This document shows positions 38,060 through 48,466 of a stretch of DNA of 64,000 bases, one piece after another (the first letter of the stretch is position 1; every line of letters begins with the position of its first letter). Under the pieces are notes generated by a model. The model saw only the letters and a program-made list of their open reading frames with translations. It had not been told where the DNA came from and did not search any database. This stretch comes from Macrobrachium rosenbergii (taxonomy: Eukaryota > Arthropoda > Malacostraca > Decapoda > Palaemonidae): positions 34,566,599-34,630,598 of the forward strand of contig NC_089744.1 in the NCBI RefSeq assembly GCF_040412425.1, given 5' to 3'. The position numbers were made by a program, and so were the translations under genes.

Positions 38060-38610
38060 AGGACTTTGCTCACTAAAAAAGGGGGATTATTGATGAAATT
38101 CGTGCTATTCATAGGTGAATGAGGATGAATAAACAGTGGCTACGATTATTATTCATCACGTAACTACAATGGCTTAAGAAAACGGTTAATGTTCACTATA
38201 AAAAGATTGTTATTCATGCATAATACAGTGTAAATACAAAGTAGGTATAATCATTCATGTTGAGCGATGATTATTCAAAATGCTTTGAAGGTTATTCATA
38301 TGTGAACACGAATTTTACACCAAATGATTATTCAGGGACGAATAAGCATTGTCCAAGGCAAAATTAACATTATTCACCAAAGAATTATGATACATAAGCA
38401 AATAAGCAATGCTCTCAAAGAATAAGAATTATACACACAAAAAAACACGACTCACTAAACGCTAAATTGCCACAAGGTAATTCACATCCTTATAAATTAT
38501 ACGGCTGTCACGAAAGGAGAAGCCTCATTTGCCTTATAACGAATTTTCTCATTAATGGCAGACTTTGTATCAGTCATGAAGACTATTTAATAAAAAGATT
38601 ATTCATAAGA
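38060..38610. repeat. Cluster of TTATTCAT / ATGAATAA motifs
   Basis: 'attattcat', 'tgttattcatgc', 'tgattattcaaa', 'gttattcatatg', 'tgattattcagg', 'gatgaataaac' and 'gacgaataagc' occur about a dozen times in ~500 bp, at irregular 30-60 bp spacing. This may be a decayed tandem repeat. A cluster of homeodomain/POU-type binding sites is possible but unproven. Confidence 0.4.
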
Positions 38611-38622
38611 GTTTTACATACG

Positions 38623-38623
<1 letters not shown>

Positions 38624-38699
<76 letters not shown>
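38624..38699. repeat. (GA)n microsatellite
   Basis: About 38 units. Confidence 0.97.
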
Positions 38700-38702
<3 letters not shown>

Positions 38703-39207
38703 CGATACCAGGTGATACTCTAGTAAGTTCTATCCCCCCACCCCAAGCTACGTAATGCGGTGTAAAATTTCAGTCAAATTCAAAAGTTCGCCGACACCGG
38801 GTCATTACTACATTGCGTAAGAGCGTAACTGACTGTTGGCGAACTTGAAAATCTGAGTCTACGTATTCTTTTCAATACTTTGGAAACCCAAGTGTAAGAT
38901 GATGTCAAATCTTCGCCAATGCAACCACGCAAGTGTGAAGTTAACGATGTACGTCTAGGTAATTTTTCACGTACAGTGCGGCTCTGAGCCAAAATCCTCA
39001 ACTGGGGCTCGAGAGAAAGTGCTCGCCTAAGAAGGTCCCTGATCTCTAAAAGTTGTCTCTATCTTCTCTAACAAAGTCAGAAACTTGTTTCACGAGGCTC
39101 ACATTGCGGTACAACTTTCGTGAAAATCCCCACACTAACTTGTACGTTACACTACTAACACTGCCATCCAACACAAAAACACCTCCTCCTTGTCGTAGGT
39201 AATTGTA

Positions 39208-39470
39208 AGAATAACCAGACCACTGAGCTGATTAACAGCTCTCCTAGGCTGGCCCGAAGGATTAGAGTTATTTTACGTGGCTAAGAACCAATTGGTTACC
39301 TAGCAACGGGACCTACAGCTTATTGTGGAATCCGAACCACATTATACCGAGAAATGAATTTCTATCACCAGAAATAAATTCCTCTAATTTTTCGTTGGCT
39401 GGCCGGAGACTCGAACCCGGGCCTGGCAGAGTGCTAGCCGACAACTCTACCGATTCGTCCAACGAGGAAC
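39208..39470 (-). mobile_element. tRNA-derived SINE (family T), copy 2
   Basis: This is the best tRNA head of the family. On the minus strand it reads 'gttcctcgttggacgaatcg' then 'gtagagttgtcgg', with B-box 'gggttcgagtctcc' at ~39408-39421. The body is complete, with 'ggattccacaataagctgta' and 'aggagagctgttaatcagct'. The last ~15 bp of the 3' end ('aaactaaggtatac') are absent. No target duplication was found. Confidence 0.88.
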
Positions 39471-39998
39471 TAACACACCTCAGTAAAACATGTCACGAAC
39501 ACACGTTGGTAACATATCGCGCACACGTCATAAACAGGTTGAACAGAAGTTATCGGCTCATTGGTAGTTGAAACCAGTGTTTCATACGATTATCCAATAC
39601 TGGACGAGGGCTCTTTCTTCTCTAACGGTTATTTTCAACCTGCTTGTGATATGGTAGTTGACCCCGTGTGATATTTAAAACTGGTGTCTTTCTTGGATTA
39701 TTAAATACTCGCCTTCTATTATAAGACTTCCAAAAAGACAAAAGCCTAATACATACTCACTACATCTCATCTCTCCCAGACGAAAACTTAAAACCTCGTA
39801 TTTTCGCTCATCGAATCATTTTTTTTCTTTGTTTAATTATCCCAATGTCCTTATTTTACACAGTTCATATCGGACTCTATAAAAGAACCATCCCAAGAAG
39901 TTCTTTGAGCTTTACGTTTCATATATCTTAACACGCTACATTAAGCTTTCAAAAATTAATATGATAAATTATGAAAAAATTACGGAAGCCATTTTCTC

Positions 39999-40002
<4 letters not shown>

Positions 40003-40045
<43 letters not shown>
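40003..40045. repeat. (GA)n microsatellite
   Basis: About 21 units. Confidence 0.95.
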
Positions 40046-40047
<2 letters not shown>

Positions 40048-40352
40048 CACATAAGGGGTTTATGGATTGTATGGCACTGCCCATCAGAGAGCGTTAAGTG
40101 GTGACCCACAGAGAGCTAACCCATAATTTATGCGGGTAAGCCTTGGCGATAAGTTATTGATGGTTATGTCCACAATATACTGTATAACTATATCCAATTA
40201 TATCCTTCCCTTCCCTCGAATTTTGACGTAGCTTAAGTACTCTTTCTTTCTCACTATAATCTGTTTTTATTAGCAGCCTGCTCGACGTACAGGTATACAC
40301 TCATATTACAATTTTCTTAATTCATGTGACTTTAAAACCATTTTTTTTTTTT

Positions 40353-40621
40353 AGTGTTCTATAAAAGAAAACTATTGAGATGGCTTTGTCTGTCCGTCCG
40401 CACTTTTTCTGTCCGGCCTCAGATCTTAAAAACTACTGATGCTAGAGGGCTGGAAAATTGGTATGCTGATCAATAAGTTTTTATTTTATTTAAAGTTAAA
40501 GTTAGCCATGACCGTGCATCTGGCAACGCTACAGGACGTGCCATCCCCGGGCCGTGGCTGAAGTTTCATGGACCGTCGCTCATACAGCATTATATGCTGT
40601 ACAGAACGGCGCATTTTTTTA
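40353..40621 (+). mobile_element. Repeat family C, copy 3 (internally deleted)
   Basis: 'agtgttctataaaagaaaac', 'ctttgtctgtccgtccgcac' and 'gatgctagagggctggaaaa' are present, but the second inner arm is missing. It ends 'cagaacggcgcattttttt'. A separate hairpin 'catacagcattatatgctgt' lies near the end. Confidence 0.75.
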
Positions 40622-42276
40622 CCTTTTTTTATTAGCAGTGGTTACTTACGTAGAGGATTTACAATGTTTCCCATACCAAGAAGAACCGGTTACTTTACCG
40701 CAACATTAATTTACAGGAAAATATCTTTTGTTGGACCGAACATTGCAACAAAATCCCATCCACGACGAGAAACAACGAAGTTAAGATATTAACCCAGCCA
40801 CGGAAACGGATGAACTCCAACAGGATGCGACTTTCCTTTAAAGTATTTAAAACACAACAACAACATTTCCTCCTTCCTTCGGAAATTCACAGGAGGGTTG
40901 CAGCACAGAACAAAATTCTGGAAAAGTCCCTTGGGCGAGCTCTACATAAGTAATGCCAATTATCGTGTGATATTAGATGTAATAAATTCTCACAATAAAC
41001 AAAATTAAATATAAAAATCCAGAACCCGAATTGTCGCCATACCCTTGACAACACTTCAAAATCTACGAGCTCCTCTTAGAAGCTTCAAAAACGACCAACC
41101 TACAGTTTCCAAGTATCAAGTTCATATAACAGCAAATGATCAGCATATAAATGTAATAAACAAACAACAAACTTTTTGGGAGGAAACAGCTGAAACGCTA
41201 CAATAGTCAGGACTCAGAAGGATAAGGCCATTTGTCTTTTTTGGGGGGGAGGGAGGAGGAGGAGTTCATTTACCAACCATGACATCCCTCTCTTTATTTA
41301 TCGCAAACTAAATAAATAAAAGCGTGTCTTTTAGTTCTAACATGAGAAAACAACATACTCAGAAGACAAATGGCGGGTAAAAAAATTTTTTTTTAATGGA
41401 TACACTTCATACACTTCATATTGTATCGATTTTACCCAATTCTGAATTACTGAATAAGGATTTTCAACTCATCGTACGTGAATTCTTGAAGTATTCTGGA
41501 AAACCTAGCAAAGCTAGAAGCAATGAGAAACGGGTGATTTTACTGAAATTCTACAAATTGCCTTAATTACCAGTTTGTTGTACTAGGAGAGGTGGAAAAA
41601 GTTCACAAACTTTCATCAGTCAGTCAGTAAATACGCTCAAAATTCAGTCTTGAAAGCACACAACTAATATAAGCACGAGGAGAGGAGGAACGGTGGAACT
41701 GTCGAAAAGCCACAAATTACAATGTTTAATATTTGTAGTACTTACGATAAGTGAATCATATTACAAAACTGTAAACCTGCCGGTAAGTAATATGCTTAGG
41801 AGGGAAAATAAGTAATAAATCTAAAGAGAGAGAGACAGAGAAAGAGAAACGAGCATACCAGTTTTAGTGCTAGGGTAACTACTGTAGCTACCTAGATCAT
41901 TTCAGGCGTAACGATAATCGGAACGAACTGGTTACTGAATAATAAAACTATACATTTATTTCGGACTGAACTGCTGTTACTGAATAATAAGACTATACAT
42001 TTTTTCTCTGTTAAAACGAAAATTAAATGCAAATGTACACCCGTAATTTCACTTATGTTCCGATTATGATATAAAACTGAGGATTCATTCTAATTTTTTA
42101 ATCCATTCGTCTATCCAAATAGTGGAAGAGCCGAATTTTATTCGATTTGGTCTTGCATAACTATGACGATACTTAATTTCTGTGGCACTTCTACTTTCCG
42201 CCTACCATTATTACTGTTTCAGCAGGTACATTATATTACACAATTTCTGTAATTATATATCTATACATATATCTAT

Positions 42277-42280
<4 letters not shown>
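40622..42280. other. Unassigned sequence
   Basis: No gene recognised. 'ggaacgaactg.ttactgaataataa.actatacat' is duplicated at 41931-41963 and 41967-42000. Confidence 0.5.

Positions 42281-42366
<86 letters not shown>
42279..42366. repeat. Compound (AC)n-(AT)n
   Basis: About 12 AC units followed by about 32 AT units. Confidence 0.96.
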
Positions 42367-42368
<2 letters not shown>

Positions 42369-43422
42369 TATACGCTTTTCTCCTTTACGAGACCGGGCCC
42401 AGAATGTACAACACATCCAGTGTACAGTATTTATTTTCAGCTGAGGCTGCTACCACCCTTGCTCTCCTTATTTATTGCTGCTGCGACGCAACAAATCCGA
42501 TCAACTATCAAGTAGTAAACTACTGCTAGAGTGAACAGAGACACAGGTTTCGCTTTGGAATCGATCCTGAATCTCCCCATGACGAGCAACTTGATGACCT
42601 CTGCAATGAAAATTCCACACACGCGCCAAGCCGAGTGACGAGTGGCTAACAAACTTGGAAATGAGCGGGACAGCTATAGCAACAATAAATGATAATGACT
42701 GTTATTACTGGTAACTCTATCATGACGGACGCCAAAAATGAGTTAAATTTGTCTACAAAATTTCTCGTATCATATGAGAGCGATATCAGTATATGTCCTT
42801 GTTAGATGTAAGCATGGGGTAAATTACAATTGATGTCCATGAAAGTTCCACGACTTTTGGTAGTTTTATTCAAGCATTTAAGATTTTAAATTACTCTTTT
42901 TTAAATTTCACGTCTTGATTAAGTACTTGATCTTATGTACAGACTATTTTATTATTTACAGGCTATGTAAGAAATTATCAACATTGTTACTTATATTTAC
43001 AGACTGTAAGAAATTATTATCAACATTGTTAGTTAAAAAGTGTTTTTGAGTCTTATACATCTAGTTAATCGTTAGCCTACTTTACCCCTCTAAATATAAA
43101 CTAGCATTTTAATGTAATCAAAAAATAAAATTAAGGCAGGTTTCCTAACTGACTATGATTGACGCTAAAAAGTATCCAATAAAGCGTTTAACTTCAGAGC
43201 AACCGGTGCACTTTTGAGTGCAAAGCTGTTCACCTTTCACGACTGTGCACATTGTTGGCCTAATGCTACTGTCGCTTGAAAACTGATATATCAAGTTTCG
43301 CTGTACCTGAGCACTTTCGCTGGCTGTTACAATTAGTCAAATTCCGCGTTACATTCGACTTTTAGCAACAATTATACCGTAAAAATTGGAGCACAAATCA
43401 AGTTAGTTGGTATCATCTAGTA

Positions 43423-44175
43423 CAGTGGTTCCCAAACTATCTTACCTGGCGTCCCCTTTTTGCTTCCAGTAGACCCGTACGCCCCCACTCCTCTCTTTTT
43501 TTTTTTATATGAAATGATTCTTACATTTATTTCTTAGCATTGTAGAGGAAAACAGATTTCTGTTTGTATTACATTTTAATAATGAAAGCCACTCAAACAA
43601 ATAATAGTACATTCCAGTAACTAAAAACGAAACATTTGGTTCAAAGTGAGCGAAAAAAAGTTTGAACATTAGCAAATTGGCAAAATTGAGTTGCAATTTT
43701 AAGAACAGATAATTTGAAAACATGGCATATAATATTTGGAAATACTTATGAGACTAAGGCACAATTTCTAGTCAAATTTAGTGAGATGGATGCTGCTGCT
43801 TCTTCCTCACAAGATCAGAAATTCTAGGATTGAAGGATGACAGCGCACAACGCAAATCATTTCCTACATCCAGTCGGTTGTGCTGTTTTGTTTTCAGAAC
43901 AAGAGCTGAAAATCCTGCTTCACAAAGATAAGTAGAAGAAAAGGGAAGAATCACACGAAGTGCTTCTTCACCTACTGTTGGGTACATGGGGAGATATTTC
44001 ACCCAAAACTCTTCTAACTTCATTGTTTCAAAGTCCCTTTTCGCGCTCAAGTCACATTTCAAATCGATGGCTTCCTCTTGCAGTGATTCCAGTAGCAACT
44101 GGATGACTTCACGCACCCCTTGTATCGTCCTCACGCGCCCCTAGTGGGGCGCGCCCCCCAGTTTGGGAACCACTG
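43423..44175 (-). mobile_element. Internally deleted hAT transposon with intact ends
   Basis: Perfect 16-bp terminal inverted repeats CAGTGGTTCCCAAACT lie at 43423-43438 and, complemented, at 44160-44175. They are flanked by an exact 8-bp target duplication 'atctagta' (43415-43422 and 44176-44183). An 8-bp duplication and CAGTGG ends are hallmarks of the hAT superfamily. At 753 bp it retains only the C-terminal part of the transposase on the minus strand. The exact duplication and TIRs argue for a fairly recent insertion. Confidence 0.95.
43778..44134 (-). pseudogene. hAT transposase C-terminal fragment (dimerisation domain)
   Basis: 118 codons. Residues ~48-118 match the conserved end of ZBED/Charlie-like hAT transposases: LPFSSTYLCEAGFSAL, KTKQHNRLDVGNDLRCALS, then NPRISDLVRKKQ.HPSH and stop. 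The first ~45 residues (ESLQEEAIDLKCD ... FWVKYLP) fit the region just before it. The N-terminal zinc finger and the catalytic Asp/Glu domain are absent. The frame itself is undamaged. It cannot supply transposase, although the copy could be mobilised by an intact relative. Confidence 0.9.
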
Positions 44176-44183
44176 ATCTAGTA

Positions 44184-45754
44184 CATAAGGGAAACAACTA
44201 TAGACAATATATAATACTGTCGTGAGTTTCAAGTAACTAGTTAGTTTTGAATTATTAAGCTTGTGTCTTATACGCTAAAGTTGAAAGATTGATACCGAAT
44301 TTTGAAGACCTATAAAAACAATCGCCATCGTGTTCCAGAGTATCTGTGGGAGAATTCTGAGTCTATATACAGATATCTTCTGAACGGTTGGTCTAAGGAC
44401 TCCTCTGATAAGGCAAGGTATCGGGTAAGGTGTTATATGGAACTACGAAGTTTGTCGTGGCCCTCTGAACTCATTACACCAACCCAGAAGTACTACAGAA
44501 TTGTGAGCGAGGTCATTTGTACCAAGTGGATACTGGCTCCAGTATCCTGCTGCACTTCCGTACCATGCGTGAAATTAATCGTATTACAAAGAATGATTCC
44601 CATTGTGCGTTATAAAAGTATTCTCAATTCCATGACAGGATGAACTATTGTAAGTTTAATCAATCTCAGCAGATAATTTTTCCTAAGTTCGAAGTGTGTA
44701 CTGAGCCACAAAATCGCAAAAGTATTGACTAAGCTTTGCGATGGACAATTTCCTTCCTATTTACCAAAATTCAGAAAGGTTTCGGGAGATGTCCCTTCAA
44801 AAGCACAAACCTTCTCAACAATTTTATGATTCTTTGTGTAAAAAATGTGTTCTTAATTAACTGACGAGCATTATCAAGTCAAAATTTTATTTTAACGCGT
44901 TTTGAAAAGAGGGTAAATCCCATTTACAATTGCTATGGAACCATTAATGATCGAAAAAAAAAAGCTATTTACTACATCAGTACAACAGCGAATAAGCCAA
45001 TTAATACGGGCATCTCTGACTTTTGATGTTGTGTGGCTCGTTTAGCAACAAAAGCACGAATGTACTCGTGCATTACGAATGAAGACTGCACATAAAAATT
45101 TTTCCCCATATTCAAAATTATTTTAAATTTCAAGAAACTAAAAAATATAAATCAACAAATACAACTGCCAAATTTCAAAATATCTCATTCCAAATTATAC
45201 GAATTAAACGCATCCCTGCCGGTAAGTTTATTTAAATCTAAAATGTACTGTTCTTACTCCGTCATTATGTCATGACGTACCCAAACAGAAAACTTGGACC
45301 GATGTCTTTAGATATCTTTGACTTAGACTACTCTAGGAACATGAGCCCGTGCCAGCACATGGCTGATTTAATCAAAAACAAAACAAGAAAACTAAAGTTC
45401 GTTGTTGTTTGTAGTTGGGCCAAGGCCTGCACAAAAGCTTCTTGCACTCACGAGCAGCCCGTAGGCTATATTTAGACGACGACTAAAATAGCCAATTTTC
45501 TAACTACATCGCTAAAGTGAATGTAATGACACTAAAACACAAAGTGACAAAAATTACGCAACGTTACCAACGTCGGTCATGATTGGATTTCTCCCACTGT
45601 CATCAACGGACTCCAATCCGAACAGGATAAGTTCGGTTGGCAGCGCATGAGTCGTACCCTATCGATAGTACATATATGTATTATATATATGTATATAATG
45701 TTTTGTGTATTTATTGTACACACACATATATATAAATATATACATCTATACACA
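44184..45754. other. Unassigned sequence
   Basis: A 113-codon frame at 44302-44643 (RVPEYLWENSESIYRYLLNG near the start) looks protein-like but has no domain I recognise. It could be an exon or a transposon remnant. The rest is AT-rich. Confidence 0.4.
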
Positions 45755-45838
45755 CTCCAATAGTGGAGCACTAGTCTACTAACCCCTTGATACACACCAG
45801 TAGTGGAGCATTAGTCTACTAACCCCTTGATACACAAG
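45755..45838. repeat. 40-bp direct duplication
   Basis: 'agtggagcactagtctacta' + 'accccttgatacaca' occurs twice in tandem with two or three differences. Confidence 0.92.
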
Positions 45839-45895
45839 GGAATTAGGTCAGGGTCACAATACTTTTTTTCAAGAAACAATATAAATAATTTCCCC

Positions 45896-45962
45896 CAGCT
45901 GGATCAAATTCGCGTCTCACGCTGGTGAGGTTTTAACCACTAGACTAGACCAACAAGGTCGT
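45896..45962 (-). repeat. tRNA-like fragment, probably an old SINE head
   Basis: On the minus strand it reads 'ggtctagtctagtggttaaa', then 'acctcaccagcgtgagac' and 'gaatttgatcc'. This resembles the D-arm/A-box of a tRNA ('TCTAGTGGTTA'), an anticodon arm and a weak B-box. It is too degenerate for a functional tRNA. Confidence 0.5.
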
Positions 45963-46052
45963 TTACCCTGGAATGGCTCCGGAGAAACCAAAACATAACA
46001 GCACTCCAAACGTTTAGTTGCTCAATCATTCATTTATACACGCACACCACAA

Positions 46053-46055
<3 letters not shown>

Positions 46056-46131
<76 letters not shown>
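46056..46131. repeat. (AT)n microsatellite
   Basis: About 37 units. Confidence 0.97.
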
Positions 46132-46133
<2 letters not shown>

Positions 46134-46628
46134 TAGATATACTTACATATATATTATAGTATATATATGTATATATACTCATACATACATAAATATATAC
46201 GTACATTTATAAATACATACATGCCTATATATATAAAAACATATACATACAAGCACATGATGTGCATAATTATATACGTACACGTTAATTTTACACAGCG
46301 TGTAGGCTATACCACACATGTCAGCAAGAGCGATTTGTTATGCATAAGCATTGCTTAAGGCTAAAATAACGCGATCTGTTAAACTTATACGTGCTTTATT
46401 TAAGATTATTTATCAGGTTTGGCTCCGGAACAATAAACACATCGGCTACTGACACTCATTCTCATCACCTCATGATCGAAGCCATTAGAACTGCCTCAGC
46501 TTCATAGGCCTAACTTTTGAAAGAGTAGGCCTAGGGGACATTTAAAGGAGAGAGAGAGAGCATCTTGGCAATGACCTTGAAAATCCGTTCCCGGAGAGAG
46601 GAAAGGGGGTCACGATCACCGGGCTTAC

Positions 46629-46846
46629 CTTATTTCAGTGTTGTCGTTCGGTCTCCAGTAACTGCAGTGGATTTTCAGCTCATTTTTATTCACAAAGAAC
46701 TTTGTTTCAGGTCCAACCCGACTTTCGATTTTGGTGGTGGAGTTGGTCGTTTCCCAGGGAGAAACTTTGCTCGTCATTTTGTGCAGCTCTACTTCTGGTT
46801 TTGTAGCACTTTGAGTCGATTTATCGATGGAAGAGTCCAACGGTAC
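46629..46846 (-). CDS. Candidate internal exon of an unknown gene
   Basis: On the minus strand a possible acceptor 'ggtaacag|gt' (46847) precedes a 72-codon frame. The frame starts VPLDSSIDKSTQSATKPEVE, contains KMTSKVSPWETTNSTTK and ends near HCSYWRPNDNTEI. It stops exactly at a strong donor, AAG|GTAAGC (junction 46629/46628). The frame is hydrophilic and non-repetitive. A branch-like 'tactaac' lies about 60 bp upstream, but the pyrimidine tract is weak. The opposite strand is also open (128 codons) and less protein-like. No family recognised; no neighbouring exon found. Confidence 0.3.
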
Positions 46847-46851
46847 CTGTT

Positions 46852-47798
46852 ACCGAAGTACGTTATTGTTATAATCTGTTTCGCGGCAATAAAGCGGTGT
46901 TTTTTCGTTAGTATTTCTAACGCAGAGTTTCAGTTAACGATTCATTCTTAAGCGGCAATTTTCTCGCATCATTCTGGAAAACAGCACGAAATCCCAAGGG
47001 ACTAATACAAAACCGTATCCAAGTTTAAGAAGGAAATCCTATAGTTCATACGGAGGGGAGAGCTACGTTCGCCACGTCCGAGAGAAACCATACCAGTGTT
47101 CGGGACTCTCGGGGAAGTATGTGGTTTGGCATACCGCAGAATACCCTCATGAACGTGTCGTCCTGTAATAGTCGGCTTTGTTGCCGGTGTTCATTTCTTT
47201 GAATCATTGTGACCATTCATAGATCTTGATTTATATCCCCAATACTCTTCTCGAGTTACAAACACCCATGAATTAAAATAGCGAAAATGAGTAAAACTTT
47301 GTGCGTCAGGCAACGTTGGCATACCTCAGTCACATGGATAAGATTGCGCACGTCCAGGCACATGGGACGCTGTAGCCATGGTAACAAGAAAGCGACATTG
47401 GCAATTCGTTTTGTAAGTTTTCTATTACTATTGAAATGCGAGTCGTAAGTCTCTTGGTATTTGCTAGAATTCATTTATGTAAAACACGGCAGTAATGGTA
47501 GCTACCGAGAATTTTCGTGGCAGAAATGGGGTCGTTTTTTCCCGTTCATTTCATCGAAAAAGAATCACGTCGGGCAGCTAAACAAAGTGCAGAGCGGTTT
47601 CCCTAAAATAACACCCAGTTAGTAACGACATTCGACAAATTCCTAGAATAATGTGTAAAAAGGGCTGGTAACAATAAATGATGCTACGTAATAATTTAGA
47701 ACTAAAATAATGCGCGTAAATTTAATTAATTCTTTCAGAATTATACACACCATTATATATATATGTATACATTTATATATACATATATATATGTTACA
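46852..47798. other. Unassigned sequence
   Basis: No repeat family recognised, with relatively normal complexity. It might be intron or flank of a gene if the exon at 46629-46846 is real. Confidence 0.4.
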
Positions 47799-48071
47799 GT
47801 CAACATGCGTAATCAGTCATTACGCGTAATGACTGAAATTTCAGTCATCACGCGTAATGCATTTGGGGACATTTGATCCCCCAGGAGCTAGTACTAAACA
47901 CGGCGAAACAGTGAGTCACCTACACTGTTTCGCCGGGTTTAGTACTAGCCCCTGGGGGTCAAATGTATTTCGCCGTGTTTAGTACTAGCTCCTGGGGATC
48001 AAATGTCCCTAAGTGCATTACGCGTGATGACTGAAATTTCAGTCATTACGCGTAATGACTGATTACGTGTT

Positions 48072-48074
<3 letters not shown>
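47799..48074. mobile_element. Fold-back element made of nested palindromes
   Basis: 276 bp. Both outer ends read 'gtcaaca.(tg)cgtaatcag' inward. Each arm contains two perfect small palindromes, 'tcattacgcgtaatga' and 'atgactgaaatttcagtcat', then 'gggacatttgatcccc' and 'aggagctagtactaaacacg' + 'gcgaaa'. The central part carries a third, inverted copy of the last block, forming an inner hairpin 'ggcgaaacagtg...cactgtttcgcc'. No coding. It is bounded on the right by (AT)n. Confidence 0.9.

Positions 48075-48160
<86 letters not shown>
48075..48160. repeat. (AT)n microsatellite
   Basis: About 43 units between two fold-back structures. Confidence 0.97.
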
Positions 48161-48165
<5 letters not shown>

Positions 48166-48167
48166 AT

Positions 48168-48216
48168 GAGAACGTCGTGAAGGAAGGAGGTTATTGTGGT
48201 TATTAAACGAAGAGAA

Positions 48217-48303
<87 letters not shown>

Positions 48304-48382
48304 TGTATATGTGCGTGTGTAAGTATATATACACATTTCTTTTAATAGCAACAGTAACCTCCTTCCTTCACGAGTTCTCGAA
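48168..48382. mobile_element. Inverted repeat with an AT-microsatellite core
   Basis: The left arm 48168-48218 ('gagaacgtcgtgaaggaagg', 'aggttattgtggttattaaa') is complementary to 48335-48381 ('tttaatagcaacagtaacct', 'ccttccttcacgagttctc'), about 85% by eye. A ~115-bp (AT)n core lies between. Small MITE-like structure; class unknown. Confidence 0.75.
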
Positions 48383-48466
48383 CTTTTTTTTAATACACAT
48401 GGTACTTCAAACTCACATCGTCCGAGGAAATAAACGAAGCAGGTTTCACCTTCCGTGACAGAACCA

